In this document: one piece after another, positions 17,571 to 28,321 of the stretch
How positions within the stretch are numbered: position 1 is the first letter of the stretch
Layout: every line of letters begins with the position of its first letter
Assembly (NCBI RefSeq): GCF_014651015.1
Contig: NZ_BMWB01000006.1
Location: 124,001-188,000 of the forward strand
Origin: Streptomyces xantholiticus
GTDB lineage: Bacteria; Actinomycetota; Actinomycetes; Streptomycetales; Streptomycetaceae
Direction of reading: 5' to 3'
Length of the DNA: 64,000 bases
Made by a program: the position numbers and the translations under genes
Notes under the pieces: generated by a model
Seen by the model: only the letters and a program-made list of their open reading frames with translations
The model's database searches: none
What the model was told of the DNA's origin: nothing

Positions 17571-19865
17571 ATGACTGCCCGGGGCCCCGCGTCGGCGAAC
17601 GGCGGGCAGCGCGAGCCGAGGGCGCTCGTGGTCCGTCTGACAGAGGAGAACACCGCCCTCCGCGAGGAACTCGCCCGGCGTCACCTGACCGATCTGGCCA
17701 CCGGGATTCTCGCGGCACAGCTGCGCACCTCGCCGTCGGAGGCCGGCGAACATCTCGCCCGTCTCGCCGAGGCCGCGGCCCTGACCCCCGAGGACATCGC
17801 CGCGGACATCGTGAACGGTGTGGCCGGAGCGGTCGCCGTCACCGCGCCGACCGGCTCGCACGGCACGGCCGAGGACCTGCACGGGGACGGGCTCTCGCCC
17901 AGTGCCGAAGGACGCCGGATGCGCCGGGTCGTCACGGCGGCCGAGGCCGCCGACACTGTGGCCGGCGGCGCGGCCACACTTCTGGAGGGCGGTCTGCGAC
18001 CCCTGGGCGTGCAGTCGCTGTGGCTTTGGCAGCTGACCGAGTCCGGCTGTCTTCGGCTCGCCGGGCACGCCGGGGTGAGCGCCCTGGAGGCCTCACAATG
18101 GCGATGGATCCCGCCGGGCGCTCCCGCGCCGGTCCGTGCGGCCTTCAGCGACGGCAGGCCGGTGTGGCTGCCGACGGGCCCGTCGGCCGGGGAGCTGCTG
18201 CCGGGGCCGTCCGACCGAGCGGCCCGTGCCCTGATCCCGCTGCGGCTGCGAGGGCGGGCCATGGGGATCGCACTGGCCGTCTGGCCGGAAAGTGCCGACC
18301 TGGACGACCGGCTCCGTGCCGCGGTCGTGGGCCTCGTGGAGGTCGCGGCGAGGGTGCTCGGCGCCGAACCGTCGGCGCCGAGCGAGCAACCCGCGCTCGA
18401 CGACCTCCTGGACGCGCTGGTCCACCCGGCGATGACCCTGAAGCGCGACCCGCACACGGGGGCCCTGCTCGTCGAGCACGTCAACGGGCCGGCGGGCGAG
18501 GCGCTCGGCGGCTCCCAGCGGGCCGTGGGCCGGCCGGTCGAGGCCGCGTTCCCGCTGATCCACGCCGATCTCGACGCCATGTCGCGGCGGGCGCACTACG
18601 CGTCGTCGCCCCAGCGGGCCGCCCGGCTGCCCGCGGAGCACGGGACCGGCTCCCGTGGACCGCTGCTGGACCTGCGGGTGCTGCCCGCCGGCGGGGACCG
18701 CAGCATCGTGCTGTGGCACACGTACAGCGACCGCCGCACGGCCATGGGGCGCGCCGTCGGAAGACTGCAGGGCCTCGCGCTGTTCGAGGACGACCTGGGC
18801 ACCGGACGCTCGGCCTGGACGGAGCAGACGTACGCGATCTTCGGGATGAGCCGGGGCTCGGCGCCTGTGCCGCTCACGGAGCTGCGACCGCGTGTGCACC
18901 CCGACGACGCGGGCGAGCTGGCCGAACTCCTCACCGACGTGGTCGAGCGGCGCAAGGGCGCCGCCGCCGTCGTACGGGTGGTCCGCCAGGACGGCGGGCT
19001 GCGTCATGTCAGGATCGCCGCGGAACCGCTGCTGCACGGGGCCGCCCTTTCCGGGATCACCGGCGTCTACCAGGACATCTCCGCCGAGTACCACACCGAG
19101 GTGGCGCTCACGGCGACGTTCGACCAGCTCACGGCCGTGCGGGCGCAGGCGACGCTGCGGCACCGGCTGGTGCTCCAGCTCCAGCAGGCGATCGTGCCCG
19201 AGATGCCGTCGCCGGCGCAGCTGCCGGGTCTGAGCGCGGCGGCCCGCTACCGCCCGGCGGCTCAGGAGTACCGGGTGGGCGGCGACTGGTACGACATCCT
19301 GCCGCTGCCCCACGGAAAGGTGCTGATGGCCGTCGGCGACATCGCCGGTCACGGCATCGACTCGGCCACCGGCATGGTCGCCCTGCGCAACGCGCTGCGC
19401 GGTCTGGCGTTCACCGGTCACTCTCCCGGGCGTCTGATGACCCTGCTCAACGAGGTGACCCTGCATACGGCGGGGCACCCCACGGCGACGGCGCTGTGCG
19501 CGATGTACGACCCCGAGGACCGCACCCTGCGCTGGGCGAGCGCGGGTCATCTGCCGATCCTGCTGCTGCGTCGTGGCAAGGCCACGCTGCTGGATCCTCC
19601 CCACGACATCCTGCTGGGTGCCACGCACTCGCCCGTCTACGCGGAGGCGACGACGCGACTGGCTCCGGGTGACACGCTCCTGCTGTACACCGACGGCTTG
19701 ATCGAGCGCCGCCACGACGGCCTCGACGAGGGGCTGGCCGCGCTGCGGCGGACGGCCGAAGACCTCCCGGACTGCGAGGTCGACGAGCAGGTGGACCGGC
19801 TGCTGGGCGCGGCCACCGGCGACACCGACGACGACACCAGCCTGATCGCCGTCCGTGTCGGCTGA
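17571..19865 (+). CDS. PP2C (SpoIIE) serine/threonine phosphatase with ANTAR-like, GAF and PAS domains
   Basis: About 764 residues from ATG 17571 (GGGAG 11 nt upstream); in-frame ATGs at 17532 and 17553 are alternatives without better sites. Order: a helical ANTAR-like segment (~25-80, EELARRHLTDLATGILAAQL), GAF (~115-260), a PAS-like region (~290-380), a second PAS (~390-510, IFGMSRGSAPVPLTELRPRVHPDD), then SpoIIE-type PP2C phosphatase (~530-764) with GGDWYDILPLPHGKVLMAVGDIAGHGIDSATGM, WASAGHLP and LLLYTDGLIERR, so the metal-binding Asp/Gly motifs are intact. Family role: dephosphorylates an anti-sigma antagonist (STAS protein) on sensing a signal. A STAS target is encoded at 24952. Convergent with the hybrid kinase. 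Confidence 0.88.
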   Translation: MTARGPASANGGQREPRALVVRLTEENTALREELARRHLTDLATGILAAQLRTSPSEAGEHLARLAEAAALTPEDIAADIVNGVAGAVAVTAPTGSHGTAEDLHGDGLSPSAEGRRMRRVVTAAEAADTVAGGAATLLEGGLRPLGVQSLWLWQLTESGCLRLAGHAGVSALEASQWRWIPPGAPAPVRAAFSDGRPVWLPTGPSAGELLPGPSDRAARALIPLRLRGRAMGIALAVWPESADLDDRLRAAVVGLVEVAARVLGAEPSAPSEQPALDDLLDALVHPAMTLKRDPHTGALLVEHVNGPAGEALGGSQRAVGRPVEAAFPLIHADLDAMSRRAHYASSPQRAARLPAEHGTGSRGPLLDLRVLPAGGDRSIVLWHTYSDRRTAMGRAVGRLQGLALFEDDLGTGRSAWTEQTYAIFGMSRGSAPVPLTELRPRVHPDDAGELAELLTDVVERRKGAAAVVRVVRQDGGLRHVRIAAEPLLHGAALSGITGVYQDISAEYHTEVALTATFDQLTAVRAQATLRHRLVLQLQQAIVPEMPSPAQLPGLSAAARYRPAAQEYRVGGDWYDILPLPHGKVLMAVGDIAGHGIDSATGMVALRNALRGLAFTGHSPGRLMTLLNEVTLHTAGHPTATALCAMYDPEDRTLRWASAGHLPILLLRRGKATLLDPPHDILLGATHSPVYAEATTRLAPGDTLLLYTDGLIERRHDGLDEGLAALRRTAEDLPDCEVDEQVDRLLGAATGDTDDDTSLIAVRVG

Positions 19866-19931
19866 CGCAGCGCAGCGGTCCGCTCCGGCGCCGGCCGCGC
19901 ACCTCCTCGCGCGTGAACGGACAGGGAGCGC

Positions 19932-22874
<2,943 letters not shown>

Positions 22875-23019
22875 CGCGGACCTCGCGCTGTCGTGACATA
22901 CGGCACCGCGATCCCGCCGCCGCCGGAGCGGCGTAGCCCGCGGCCTCTCCACTGTGGCACGCGCGCACCGCCAAGACACCCCGGCGATGCTGTCCGACCT
23001 GGCTGTGCGGGGCGGCCAG

Positions 23020-23445
23020 TCACTCGGGGACCGCGATGACGAACCAGACGGCCTTTCCGGTCCCGTGCGGCAGCCATCCCCAGTCGGCCGAGAGGCGCTC
23101 CAGCAGATAGAGGCCGTGTCCGGAGGTACGGGCCGGCCGGTGCGGGCCGTGCGGGCGCGGCCGGACCGGGCTGGTGTCGCTCACCTCGACCCGGATCCGG
23201 CCGGGGCCGCGGTCGATCCTCAGCTCGCAGGGGTTGCCGCCGTGGGTGCACGAATTGGTGACCACTTCCGACACGAGAAGCAGTACGTCGTCGATCATGA
23301 CGCGTCCGCCGGCTCCGTAAGGGGTGAACCACTCGTCCAGGACCTGGCGCGTCAGATCACGGCACCGGCCCACCACGCCCTGCCCGCCGTCAAGGGTGAA
23401 GCAGCGGCTGAGGAAGAGCTGCGTCCGCTCCGGTGCCTGTCCCAT
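23020..23445 (-). CDS. RsbW-like ATP-binding anti-sigma regulatory protein
   Basis: 141 residues, ATG at 23445. HATPase_c_2 (GHKL) fold: N-box SEVVTNSCTHGG, then VEVSDTSP, and a G-box GHGLYLLERLSADWGW with HGTGKAVWFVI at the end. This is the Streptomyces family of small anti-sigma kinases that bind a sigma factor or phosphorylate a STAS antagonist. It diverges from a SigF-type sigma gene 128 nt away, which is the likeliest partner, though a second such ATPase overlaps that sigma gene at its 3' end. Cognate pairing is unproven. Confidence 0.88.
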   Translation of the reverse strand: MGQAPERTQLFLSRCFTLDGGQGVVGRCRDLTRQVLDEWFTPYGAGGRVMIDDVLLLVSEVVTNSCTHGGNPCELRIDRGPGRIRVEVSDTSPVRPRPHGPHRPARTSGHGLYLLERLSADWGWLPHGTGKAVWFVIAVPE

Positions 23446-23573
23446 ATCGGACCGGTGCCCCGCAAAATTGCTTCAAAGCACCCCGAAAGGGAATCATTGG
23501 GTACGTAAGGTGCTCGCCCGACGGTCCCGCTGCAGCCCACAGCGCCGGCCTCCGCCCCGTCGAAGGAGCCTCG

Positions 23574-24512
23574 ATGTCCAGCTCGACACCCTCCCAGGGA
23601 ACCGTCCGTACAGAAACCCCGGACCGTACGGAGCCCTCGGACATCACCGCCGCCTCCCGGCACCTTTGCGCGGCCGGGCGCGGCGCACCGGACGGCCTGC
23701 CTCAGATCCCCGACCCGCGGGCCGTGAGCCCTATGGACGCCCGCGCACTGTCGACCACCCTGTTCGAACGGATGGCGGTCCTCGAGGAAGGCACACCCGA
23801 GTACTCCTACGTCCGCAACACGCTCGTCGAACTGAATCTGAGCCTCGTGAAGTTCGCGGCGCTCCGGTTCACGGGCCGGTCGGAGCCGATGGAGGACATC
23901 ATCCAGGTCGGGACGATCGGGCTGATCAAGGCGATCAACCGGTTCGAGATCGAACGCGAGGTCGAGTTCGCCTCGTTCGCGCTCCCGACCGTGGTCGGCG
24001 AGATCAAGCGCTTCTTCCGGGATTCCAGCTGGTCGGTCCGGGTGCCGCGCCGGCTCCAGGAGCTGCGGATCGACCTCGCCAAGGCGCTCGACGTACTGGA
24101 ACAGGGGCTGGGCCGCAGGCCGACGACCGCGGAGCTGTCCGAGTACCTCCACGTCAGCGAGGAGGAGGTGCTCGAGGGCGAGCGCGCATCCAACGGCTAC
24201 ACGGCGCAGTCCCTCGACGCGACGGTGAACGACGACGAGGCGTCGAACGCCGTCACCCGGCGCCTGGGCAGGGAGGACCCCGCCTTCGACATCGTCGATT
24301 CGCTGGAAGCGCTCAAGCCCCTCATAGCCGCGCTGGACGAGCGCGACCGGCTGATCCTCTCGCTGCGCTTCCGCGAGGAGCTGACGCAGTCCGAGATCGG
24401 TGAGCGGCTCGGCATCTCGCAGATGCATGTGTCGCGCCTGCTCGCACGCATCCTGCAGACGCTGCGAGCAGGAATCATGGACGACGCCCCGGCCTGCCCG
24501 GACCGGGACTGA
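23574..24512 (+). CDS. SigB/SigF/SigG-family RNA polymerase sigma factor
   Basis: 312 residues; ATG at 23574 with AAGGAG 6 nt upstream. The first ~60 residues are disordered. Region 2 (LVELNLSLVKFAALRFTGRSEPMEDIIQVGTIGLIKAINRFEIEREVEFASFALPTVVGEIKRFFRD), region 3 (RLQELRIDLAKALDVL, GRRPTTAELSEYLHV) and region 4 (LDERDRLILSLRFREELTQSEIGERLGISQMHVSRLLARIL) are intact, with the QVG/SFA pattern of the SigB subfamily. Expected to read GNNT-N15-GGGTA promoters, several of which occur in this window. Its 3' end overlaps the convergent anti-sigma gene by 38 nt. GGGTAC at 23499-23504 upstream lacks a fitting -35. Confidence 0.94.
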   Translation: MSSSTPSQGTVRTETPDRTEPSDITAASRHLCAAGRGAPDGLPQIPDPRAVSPMDARALSTTLFERMAVLEEGTPEYSYVRNTLVELNLSLVKFAALRFTGRSEPMEDIIQVGTIGLIKAINRFEIEREVEFASFALPTVVGEIKRFFRDSSWSVRVPRRLQELRIDLAKALDVLEQGLGRRPTTAELSEYLHVSEEEVLEGERASNGYTAQSLDATVNDDEASNAVTRRLGREDPAFDIVDSLEALKPLIAALDERDRLILSLRFREELTQSEIGERLGISQMHVSRLLARILQTLRAGIMDDAPACPDRD

Positions 24513-24939
24513 GCCGCACCTCCAGCCAGACCACCTTGCCGGTGCCACGGGGCTCGGACCCCCAGTTCTGCGCCAGCCGTTCCAGAATGATCAGCCCGTG
24601 GCCGCCGGGCTGCGCGAGGTCGCGCTGCACCCTGCGCCTCGGGCGGCGGGGGTCGGCGTCGGCCACCTCGACCCGCAGCTGCCCGCCGGAGTGGTTGAGC
24701 GTCAGCTCCTCGGGGCCGCCCGCGTGCAGGCACGCGTTGGTCACCAGCTCGGAGACGAGCAGCAGGACGTCCTCGACGACGTCGTGCTCCTCCTCCGGGC
24801 CCGTCGCCCGCCACCCCCAGTCGGCCAGCGCCTGCTCGGTGAAGTCACGACAACGGCTCACCACACCCTTCGTGCCGAACAGTGCGAGGCGGCGCGTCTG
24901 CGCGTGCCCTTGCGCCTGTCCGCCGAGGCCCGTGCTCAT
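24475..24939 (-). CDS. RsbW-like ATP-binding anti-sigma regulatory protein
   Basis: 154 residues, ATG at 24939. GHKL fold with N-box VSELVTNACLHAGGPEELTL, VEVADADPRRP and G-box GGHGLIILERLAQNWG, then PRGTGKVVWLEV. Encoded 12 nt after the STAS antagonist gene, the standard antagonist-then-anti-sigma order, so the two probably form a switch unit. The gene's last 38 bases are antisense to the end of the sigma gene 23574-24512, which makes that sigma a natural target. Related to the ATPase at 23020, with different flanking tails. Confidence 0.88.
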   Translation of the reverse strand: MSTGLGGQAQGHAQTRRLALFGTKGVVSRCRDFTEQALADWGWRATGPEEEHDVVEDVLLLVSELVTNACLHAGGPEELTLNHSGGQLRVEVADADPRRPRRRVQRDLAQPGGHGLIILERLAQNWGSEPRGTGKVVWLEVRLSPGPGRPGRRP

Positions 24940-24951
24940 CAGGCCTCCCGG

Positions 24952-25353
24952 TCAGTCGGACCGCTCGTCGGCCAGCGCTTCGTCCACGCCGGCGTACACC
25001 TGGAACACCGCATGCGCGCCGGTGATCTCGAACATGCGGGCCACGGGCGGGCGCAGCGCGGCCAGCTCCACCCGGCCGTCCGCCTCCCGGGCGGCCAGCC
25101 GCCCGTGCAGCAGGACGTTCAGTCCCGTTGAGTCACAGAAGTGCAGGTCGCCGCAGTCCACAAGAATCCGCCGCACGCCCGCCCGCACCTGCTGCGCGAT
25201 GGCCTCACGCAAGGGCTCGGCGGTGTCGTGGTCCAGCTCGCCGCTGAGGGAGAGGACGACCGTGCCGCCCCGCTGTCTGGTGGCGACGCCGAACCGCTCG
25301 CCGCCGCCGGTGGCGGACTCCTCCCCGGACCGCCTGGTCGCTCCCGAGACCAT
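24952..25353 (-). CDS. STAS anti-sigma factor antagonist
   Basis: 133 residues from ATG at 25353 (GGAGG upstream); longer in-frame starts read through the promoter region. STAS fold: GTVVLSLSGELDHDTAEPL, RILVDCGDLHFCDSTGLNVLL, with Ser75 in the DSTG motif as the conserved phosphorylation site, and RPPVARMFEITGA at the end. Phosphorylated it is inert; dephosphorylated by a SpoIIE-type phosphatase it captures the anti-sigma kinase and frees the sigma factor. Co-operonic with the ATPase at 24475. A SigB-type promoter match at 25460-25484 suggests self-amplifying control. Confidence 0.9.
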   Translation of the reverse strand: MVSGATRRSGEESATGGGERFGVATRQRGGTVVLSLSGELDHDTAEPLREAIAQQVRAGVRRILVDCGDLHFCDSTGLNVLLHGRLAAREADGRVELAALRPPVARMFEITGAHAVFQVYAGVDEALADERSD

Positions 25354-25459
25354 GGCCTCCGCCTCCTCCAGATGAATCACCGGAATAGCTGGTACCGGCG
25401 TTTCGGCTGTTCCCCGGCTGCTGCACCGCGGTGACCCGCAGTGGCCCGGGGCCGTTCGG

Positions 25460-25484
25460 GTACCCGGCGCACGCAACGCCACAC
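25460..25484 (-). promoter_or_regulatory. SigB-type promoter candidate for STAS/anti-sigma operon
   Basis: Minus strand GTGT (25484-25481), 15-nt spacer, GGGTAC (25465-25460) within a GGGTACCC palindrome. Leader of about 95 nt. Confidence 0.5.
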
Positions 25485-25514
25485 CGCCGCAGCACCGTGC
25501 GCGCCCACCGAGTT

Positions 25515-25553
25515 ATCCGTGTCCGGGCCGACACCGACCACCCGGACACGGAT
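25515..25553. repeat. Perfect inverted repeat in divergent intergenic region
   Basis: 13-bp arms (ATCCGTGTCCGGG at 25515-25527 and its complement at 25541-25553) with a 13-nt loop. It lies between divergent genes, so it cannot end either, and it touches the -35 element of the promoter match at 25550-25574. Could be a protein-binding operator or an RNA hairpin. Confidence 0.55.
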
Positions 25554-25574
25554 CAATTACCGTCAATGGGGTAC
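25550..25574 (+). promoter_or_regulatory. SigB-type promoter candidate for nucleotidyltransferase operon
   Basis: GGAT at 25550-25553, 15-nt spacer, GGGTAC at 25569-25574; leader about 70 nt. The -35 element overlaps the right arm of the inverted repeat. Confidence 0.4.
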
Positions 25575-25650
25575 GTGTCGTGTCCTCACGACTCCGTGGG
25601 ACGGCGACCTTGCCAAGAACCTCCGAGACGGACCAGGACGGAGACCGGCG

Positions 25651-26352
25651 ATGAACCACCCCCAGGAAACGGCCCGGCCGCCAACTCTGCCCATGGCCCC
25701 CGGGCCGAACCGCGTGCTCGACGCGGCGGCGACCGAGCCGGTGGCCGCCACCTACCCGGACGAACTGCCACAGGACCACACGCAGGCCATCCTTCAGGCG
25801 ACCAAGCAGGTCGGCGCGCTGCTGAAGGCGTCGGGGTACCCGTTCGCGCTGGTGGGCAGCGTGGCCGCCTACGCGCACGGCGTCCCTACCCGGCTGCAGC
25901 ACGACTCGGACTTCTGTCTGCGCCGGCAGGACGCGGAAGGTGTGGTGCAGACCCTGATCGAGGGCGGCATCCAGGTCGTCTCCCCTCCGGAGGACTGGCT
26001 GGTGAAGGCGAGGGCCGGCGGCGAGCAGATCGACCTGATCTTCGAACTGGCCCACCGTCCGGTCACGAAGGAGATGCTCGACCGGGCCGAGATCCTCCCG
26101 GTCGACTCCGTGCACATGCCGGTGCTGGCCCCATCCGACCTGCTGGAGAGCCGGCTCACGGCACTCTCGGAGCACCACTGCGACTTCGGTGCGCTGCTGC
26201 CGGTCGCCAGAGCGCTGCGCGAACGCGTCGACTGGGACCGGCTGCGCCGTGAGCACTCGGCCTCTCCCATGCCGGACGCGTTCCTCTATCTGCTGGAGCG
26301 GCTGGACGTCATCCCGCCACGGAAGCAGGAGGTGCCCCATGAAGGGCCCTGA
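25651..26352 (+). CDS. Nucleotidyltransferase-fold protein (MNT/AbiEii-like)
   Basis: 233 residues, ATG at 25651 with GGAG upstream. Pol-beta-type nucleotidyltransferase signature: GYPFALVGSVAAYAHGVPTRLQHDSDFCL (GS motif followed by D-x-D in DSD), then VVSPPEDWLVKARAGGEQIDLIFEL supplying the third acidic residue (IDLIF), and a helical C-terminal region LLPVARALRERVDWDRLRRE. Could transfer a nucleotide to a small molecule, RNA or protein; the target is unknown. It is the first gene of an operon overlapping a BON-like protein by 14 nt and then a metallophosphoesterase. No HEPN partner is visible, which argues against a classical MNT-HEPN toxin-antitoxin. Confidence 0.8.
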   Translation: MNHPQETARPPTLPMAPGPNRVLDAAATEPVAATYPDELPQDHTQAILQATKQVGALLKASGYPFALVGSVAAYAHGVPTRLQHDSDFCLRRQDAEGVVQTLIEGGIQVVSPPEDWLVKARAGGEQIDLIFELAHRPVTKEMLDRAEILPVDSVHMPVLAPSDLLESRLTALSEHHCDFGALLPVARALRERVDWDRLRREHSASPMPDAFLYLLERLDVIPPRKQEVPHEGP

Positions 26353-26593
26353 GGCCTCCGAGTACCGCATCGCGCGGCTGCGCGACCGTCTCGCCGACGA
26401 GGAGATCTCGGAACTGGGCGTCCGGATCGACATGCGCGGCGGATACGTGCACCTGTGGGGCACCGTCTCCACCGCCGCGTGCAGGACCGAGATCCTGCGC
26501 ATCGCAGAGACCGAACTCGGCGGGCTGCCGGTGCGGGCCGACCTCACGGTCGCCTGTGCGACGGTCCCCGAACGGCCCGAGGAGCTCGAGTGA
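26339..26593 (+). CDS. BON-like domain protein
   Basis: 84 residues from ATG at 26339, inside the end of the preceding gene. The chain YRIARLRDRLADEEISELGVRIDMRGGYVHLWGTVSTAACRTEILRIAETELGGLPVRADLTV has the helix-strand-strand-helix-strand order of BON domains (compare the canonical VxVxxGxVxLxGxV). No signal peptide, so it is cytoplasmic here, unlike outer-membrane BON proteins; in actinobacteria, BON often accompanies CBS or stress proteins and may bind lipid or nucleotide ligands. Overlaps the downstream gene by GTGA. Confidence 0.65.
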   Translation: MKGPEASEYRIARLRDRLADEEISELGVRIDMRGGYVHLWGTVSTAACRTEILRIAETELGGLPVRADLTVACATVPERPEELE

Positions 26594-27342
26594 TCCGTGT
26601 TGCCGCCGTCGGAGACATCCATCTCTCGCCCGACAGCCGGGGCCTGCTGCGCCCCGCATGGGAAACGCTCGGCGACTGCGCCGACATGCTGCTGCTGGCC
26701 GGGGACCTGACCCGGCACGGCACGCTCGAGGAGGCGGAGGTGGTGGCCGCCGAGATCAAGGGGCTGCCCGTGCCGGTCGTCGCCGTGCTGGGCAACCACG
26801 ACTACCACAGCGACCTCCAGGACGACGTCACGAGCGTGCTGGAACGGGCGGGTGCGACGGTCCTCGAAGGCGGGGGCACGGTCCTCGACGTCGACGGCAC
26901 CAGGGTCGGCATCGCCGGGACGAAGGGGTTCGGCGGCGGCTTCGCGGGCCGCAGCGCCGGCGAGTTCGGCGAGCCGGAGATGAAGGCCTTCGTCCGCTAC
27001 AGCCGCCGCTGTGCGGCTGATCTGGCCCGTTCCCTGCTGGAGCTGCGGGACCGGCGGTGCGAGGTGCGGATCGCCCTGACGCACTTCTCCCCCGTACCGG
27101 ACACCCTCGCCGGGGAGCCGCCCGAGATCTATCCGTTCCTGGGCAGCTATCTGCTCGCCGAGGCGATCGACGAGTCGGAGGCGGACCTGGCCGTGCACGG
27201 ACACGCCCACCTGGGCACCGAGCACGGGATGACTGCCGGTGGTGTGAAGGTGCGCAACGTCGCCCAGCCGGTCATCGGGCACGCGTTCGCCGTGTACCAC
27301 CTGCCGGTCGACCTGCGCATCGACGTACCGGCTGTGGGCTGA
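26590..27342 (+). CDS. Metallophosphoesterase (calcineurin-like)
   Basis: 250 residues; GTG at 26590 overlaps the BON stop (GTGA). Motifs in order: GDIHLS (D-x-H), AGDLTRHG (GD), GNHDYH (GNH[D/E]), LTHFSP (H), and VHGHAHLG (GHxH), the complete dinuclear metal site of the calcineurin-like family. Cytoplasmic, no signal. Substrate may be a nucleotide, cyclic dinucleotide or phosphoester; combination with a nucleotidyltransferase upstream suggests making and breaking of the same modification, which is inference only. Confidence 0.9.
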   Translation: MIRVAAVGDIHLSPDSRGLLRPAWETLGDCADMLLLAGDLTRHGTLEEAEVVAAEIKGLPVPVVAVLGNHDYHSDLQDDVTSVLERAGATVLEGGGTVLDVDGTRVGIAGTKGFGGGFAGRSAGEFGEPEMKAFVRYSRRCAADLARSLLELRDRRCEVRIALTHFSPVPDTLAGEPPEIYPFLGSYLLAEAIDESEADLAVHGHAHLGTEHGMTAGGVKVRNVAQPVIGHAFAVYHLPVDLRIDVPAVG

Positions 27343-27345
27343 GAG

Positions 27346-27370
27346 GTTTTGGCCGCACGCGCCCGGGCAG
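27346..27370 (+). promoter_or_regulatory. Possible SigB-like promoter of second sigma gene
   Basis: GTTT at 27346-27349, 15-nt spacer, GGGCAG at 27365-27370. The same GTTT-N15-GGGCAG layout recurs at 29582-29606. Confidence 0.38.
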
Positions 27371-27502
27371 GTGCGTCATGTGCTTCGGACAGGAGGCACG
27401 CCCCGTGGGGAGCGGATGCTCCGGGCGCGTAGACCCCTGTCCGCCTTCCCCGGGTGACTGATTCCGGCACGGCAACCCCCTATCCCCGGGAGTCGCGACA
27501 TC

Positions 27503-28321
27503 ATGCCCACGTTCGCACAGACCAAGCACTCTCACTCCGACGCCCCCGACACCGCCGCAGCCTTCCGCAGGATGGCCGAACTGGACGACGGACCGGAGCG
27601 CCAGGAGCTGCGGCAGGAAATCGTGTCGGCCTGGCTGCCGATGGCCCAGCGGATCGCCGGCCGGTTCCGCAACCGGGGCGAATCCCTCGAGGACCTCCAG
27701 CAGGTCGCCGCCCTGGGCCTGGTCAAGGCGGTCGACCGGTACGACCCCTCACGCGGGGCCTTCGAGAGCTTCGCGGTGCCCACCGTCGTCGGCGAGGTCA
27801 AGCGGCACTTCCGCGACCACATGTGGGCCCTGCATGTCCCGCGGCGCGTCCAGGACCTGCGCAACCGCGTACGGTTCGCCCGTCAGGACCTCGTCCAGAC
27901 GATCTCGGGGCGCGCCCCCACCGTCGCGGAGATCGCCGAGCGGGCCGGTATCAGCGAGGAGGACGCGCTGGTCGGACTGGAGGCCCTGGAGAGCTTCACC
28001 GCGCTGTCCCTCGACGCCGAACTCCCCGGCGCCGACGACGGTTACTCGCTCAGCGACACCCTCGGCTCCGCCGACCCCGCCCTGGACGTTCTCGTCGACC
28101 GGGAGGCGGTGAAGCCGGGGCTGCGCAAGCTGCCCGAGCGTGAGCAGAACATCCTCTACATGCGGTTCTTCCGCGACATGACCCAGAGCAGCATCGCCCA
28201 CACGCTCGGAATCTCCCAGATGCACGTCTCCCGGCTGATCAGCCGAAGCTGCGACCAACTGCGCAACGAGGTCATGCGGGACGACGTCATGCACGACAGC
28301 GTCATGCGGAACGCCGCATAG
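27503..28321 (+). CDS. SigB/SigF-family RNA polymerase sigma factor
   Basis: 272 residues, ATG at 27503. Region 2 (SAWLPMAQRIAGRFRNRGESLEDLQQVAALGLVKAVDRYDPSRGAFESFAVPTVVGEVKRHFRDHMW), region 3 (VQDLRNRVRFARQDLVQ, GRAPTVAEIAERAGI) and region 4 (LPEREQNILYMRFFRDMTQSSIAHTLGISQMHVSRLISR) are complete. Differs enough from the 23574 sigma to have its own specificity. The tail carries three 5-residue repeats (VMRDD, VMHDS, VMRNA) encoded by a 15-nt tandem repeat. The 3' end overlaps the convergent PAS/GAF gene by 20 nt. Confidence 0.94.
   Translation: MPTFAQTKHSHSDAPDTAAAFRRMAELDDGPERQELRQEIVSAWLPMAQRIAGRFRNRGESLEDLQQVAALGLVKAVDRYDPSRGAFESFAVPTVVGEVKRHFRDHMWALHVPRRVQDLRNRVRFARQDLVQTISGRAPTVAEIAERAGISEEDALVGLEALESFTALSLDAELPGADDGYSLSDTLGSADPALDVLVDREAVKPGLRKLPEREQNILYMRFFRDMTQSSIAHTLGISQMHVSRLISRSCDQLRNEVMRDDVMHDSVMRNAA
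28271..28315 (+). repeat. 15-nt tandem repeat, three copies, in sigma gene 3' end
   Basis: GTCATGC recurs at 28271, 28286 and 28301 as part of near-identical 15-nt units. They encode VMRDD/VMHDS/VMRNA. The last copy also supplies the stop codon (TGA, 28304-28302) of the convergent PAS/GAF gene. Confidence 0.75.

Noticed and set aside
23499..23504. GGGTAC upstream of the first sigma gene
   Set aside because: No G-N-N-T element lies 14-16 nt upstream, so not called as a SigB-type promoter.
25651..26593. MNT-HEPN toxin-antitoxin
   Set aside because: The partner is BON-like and lacks the HEPN RxxxxH motif.
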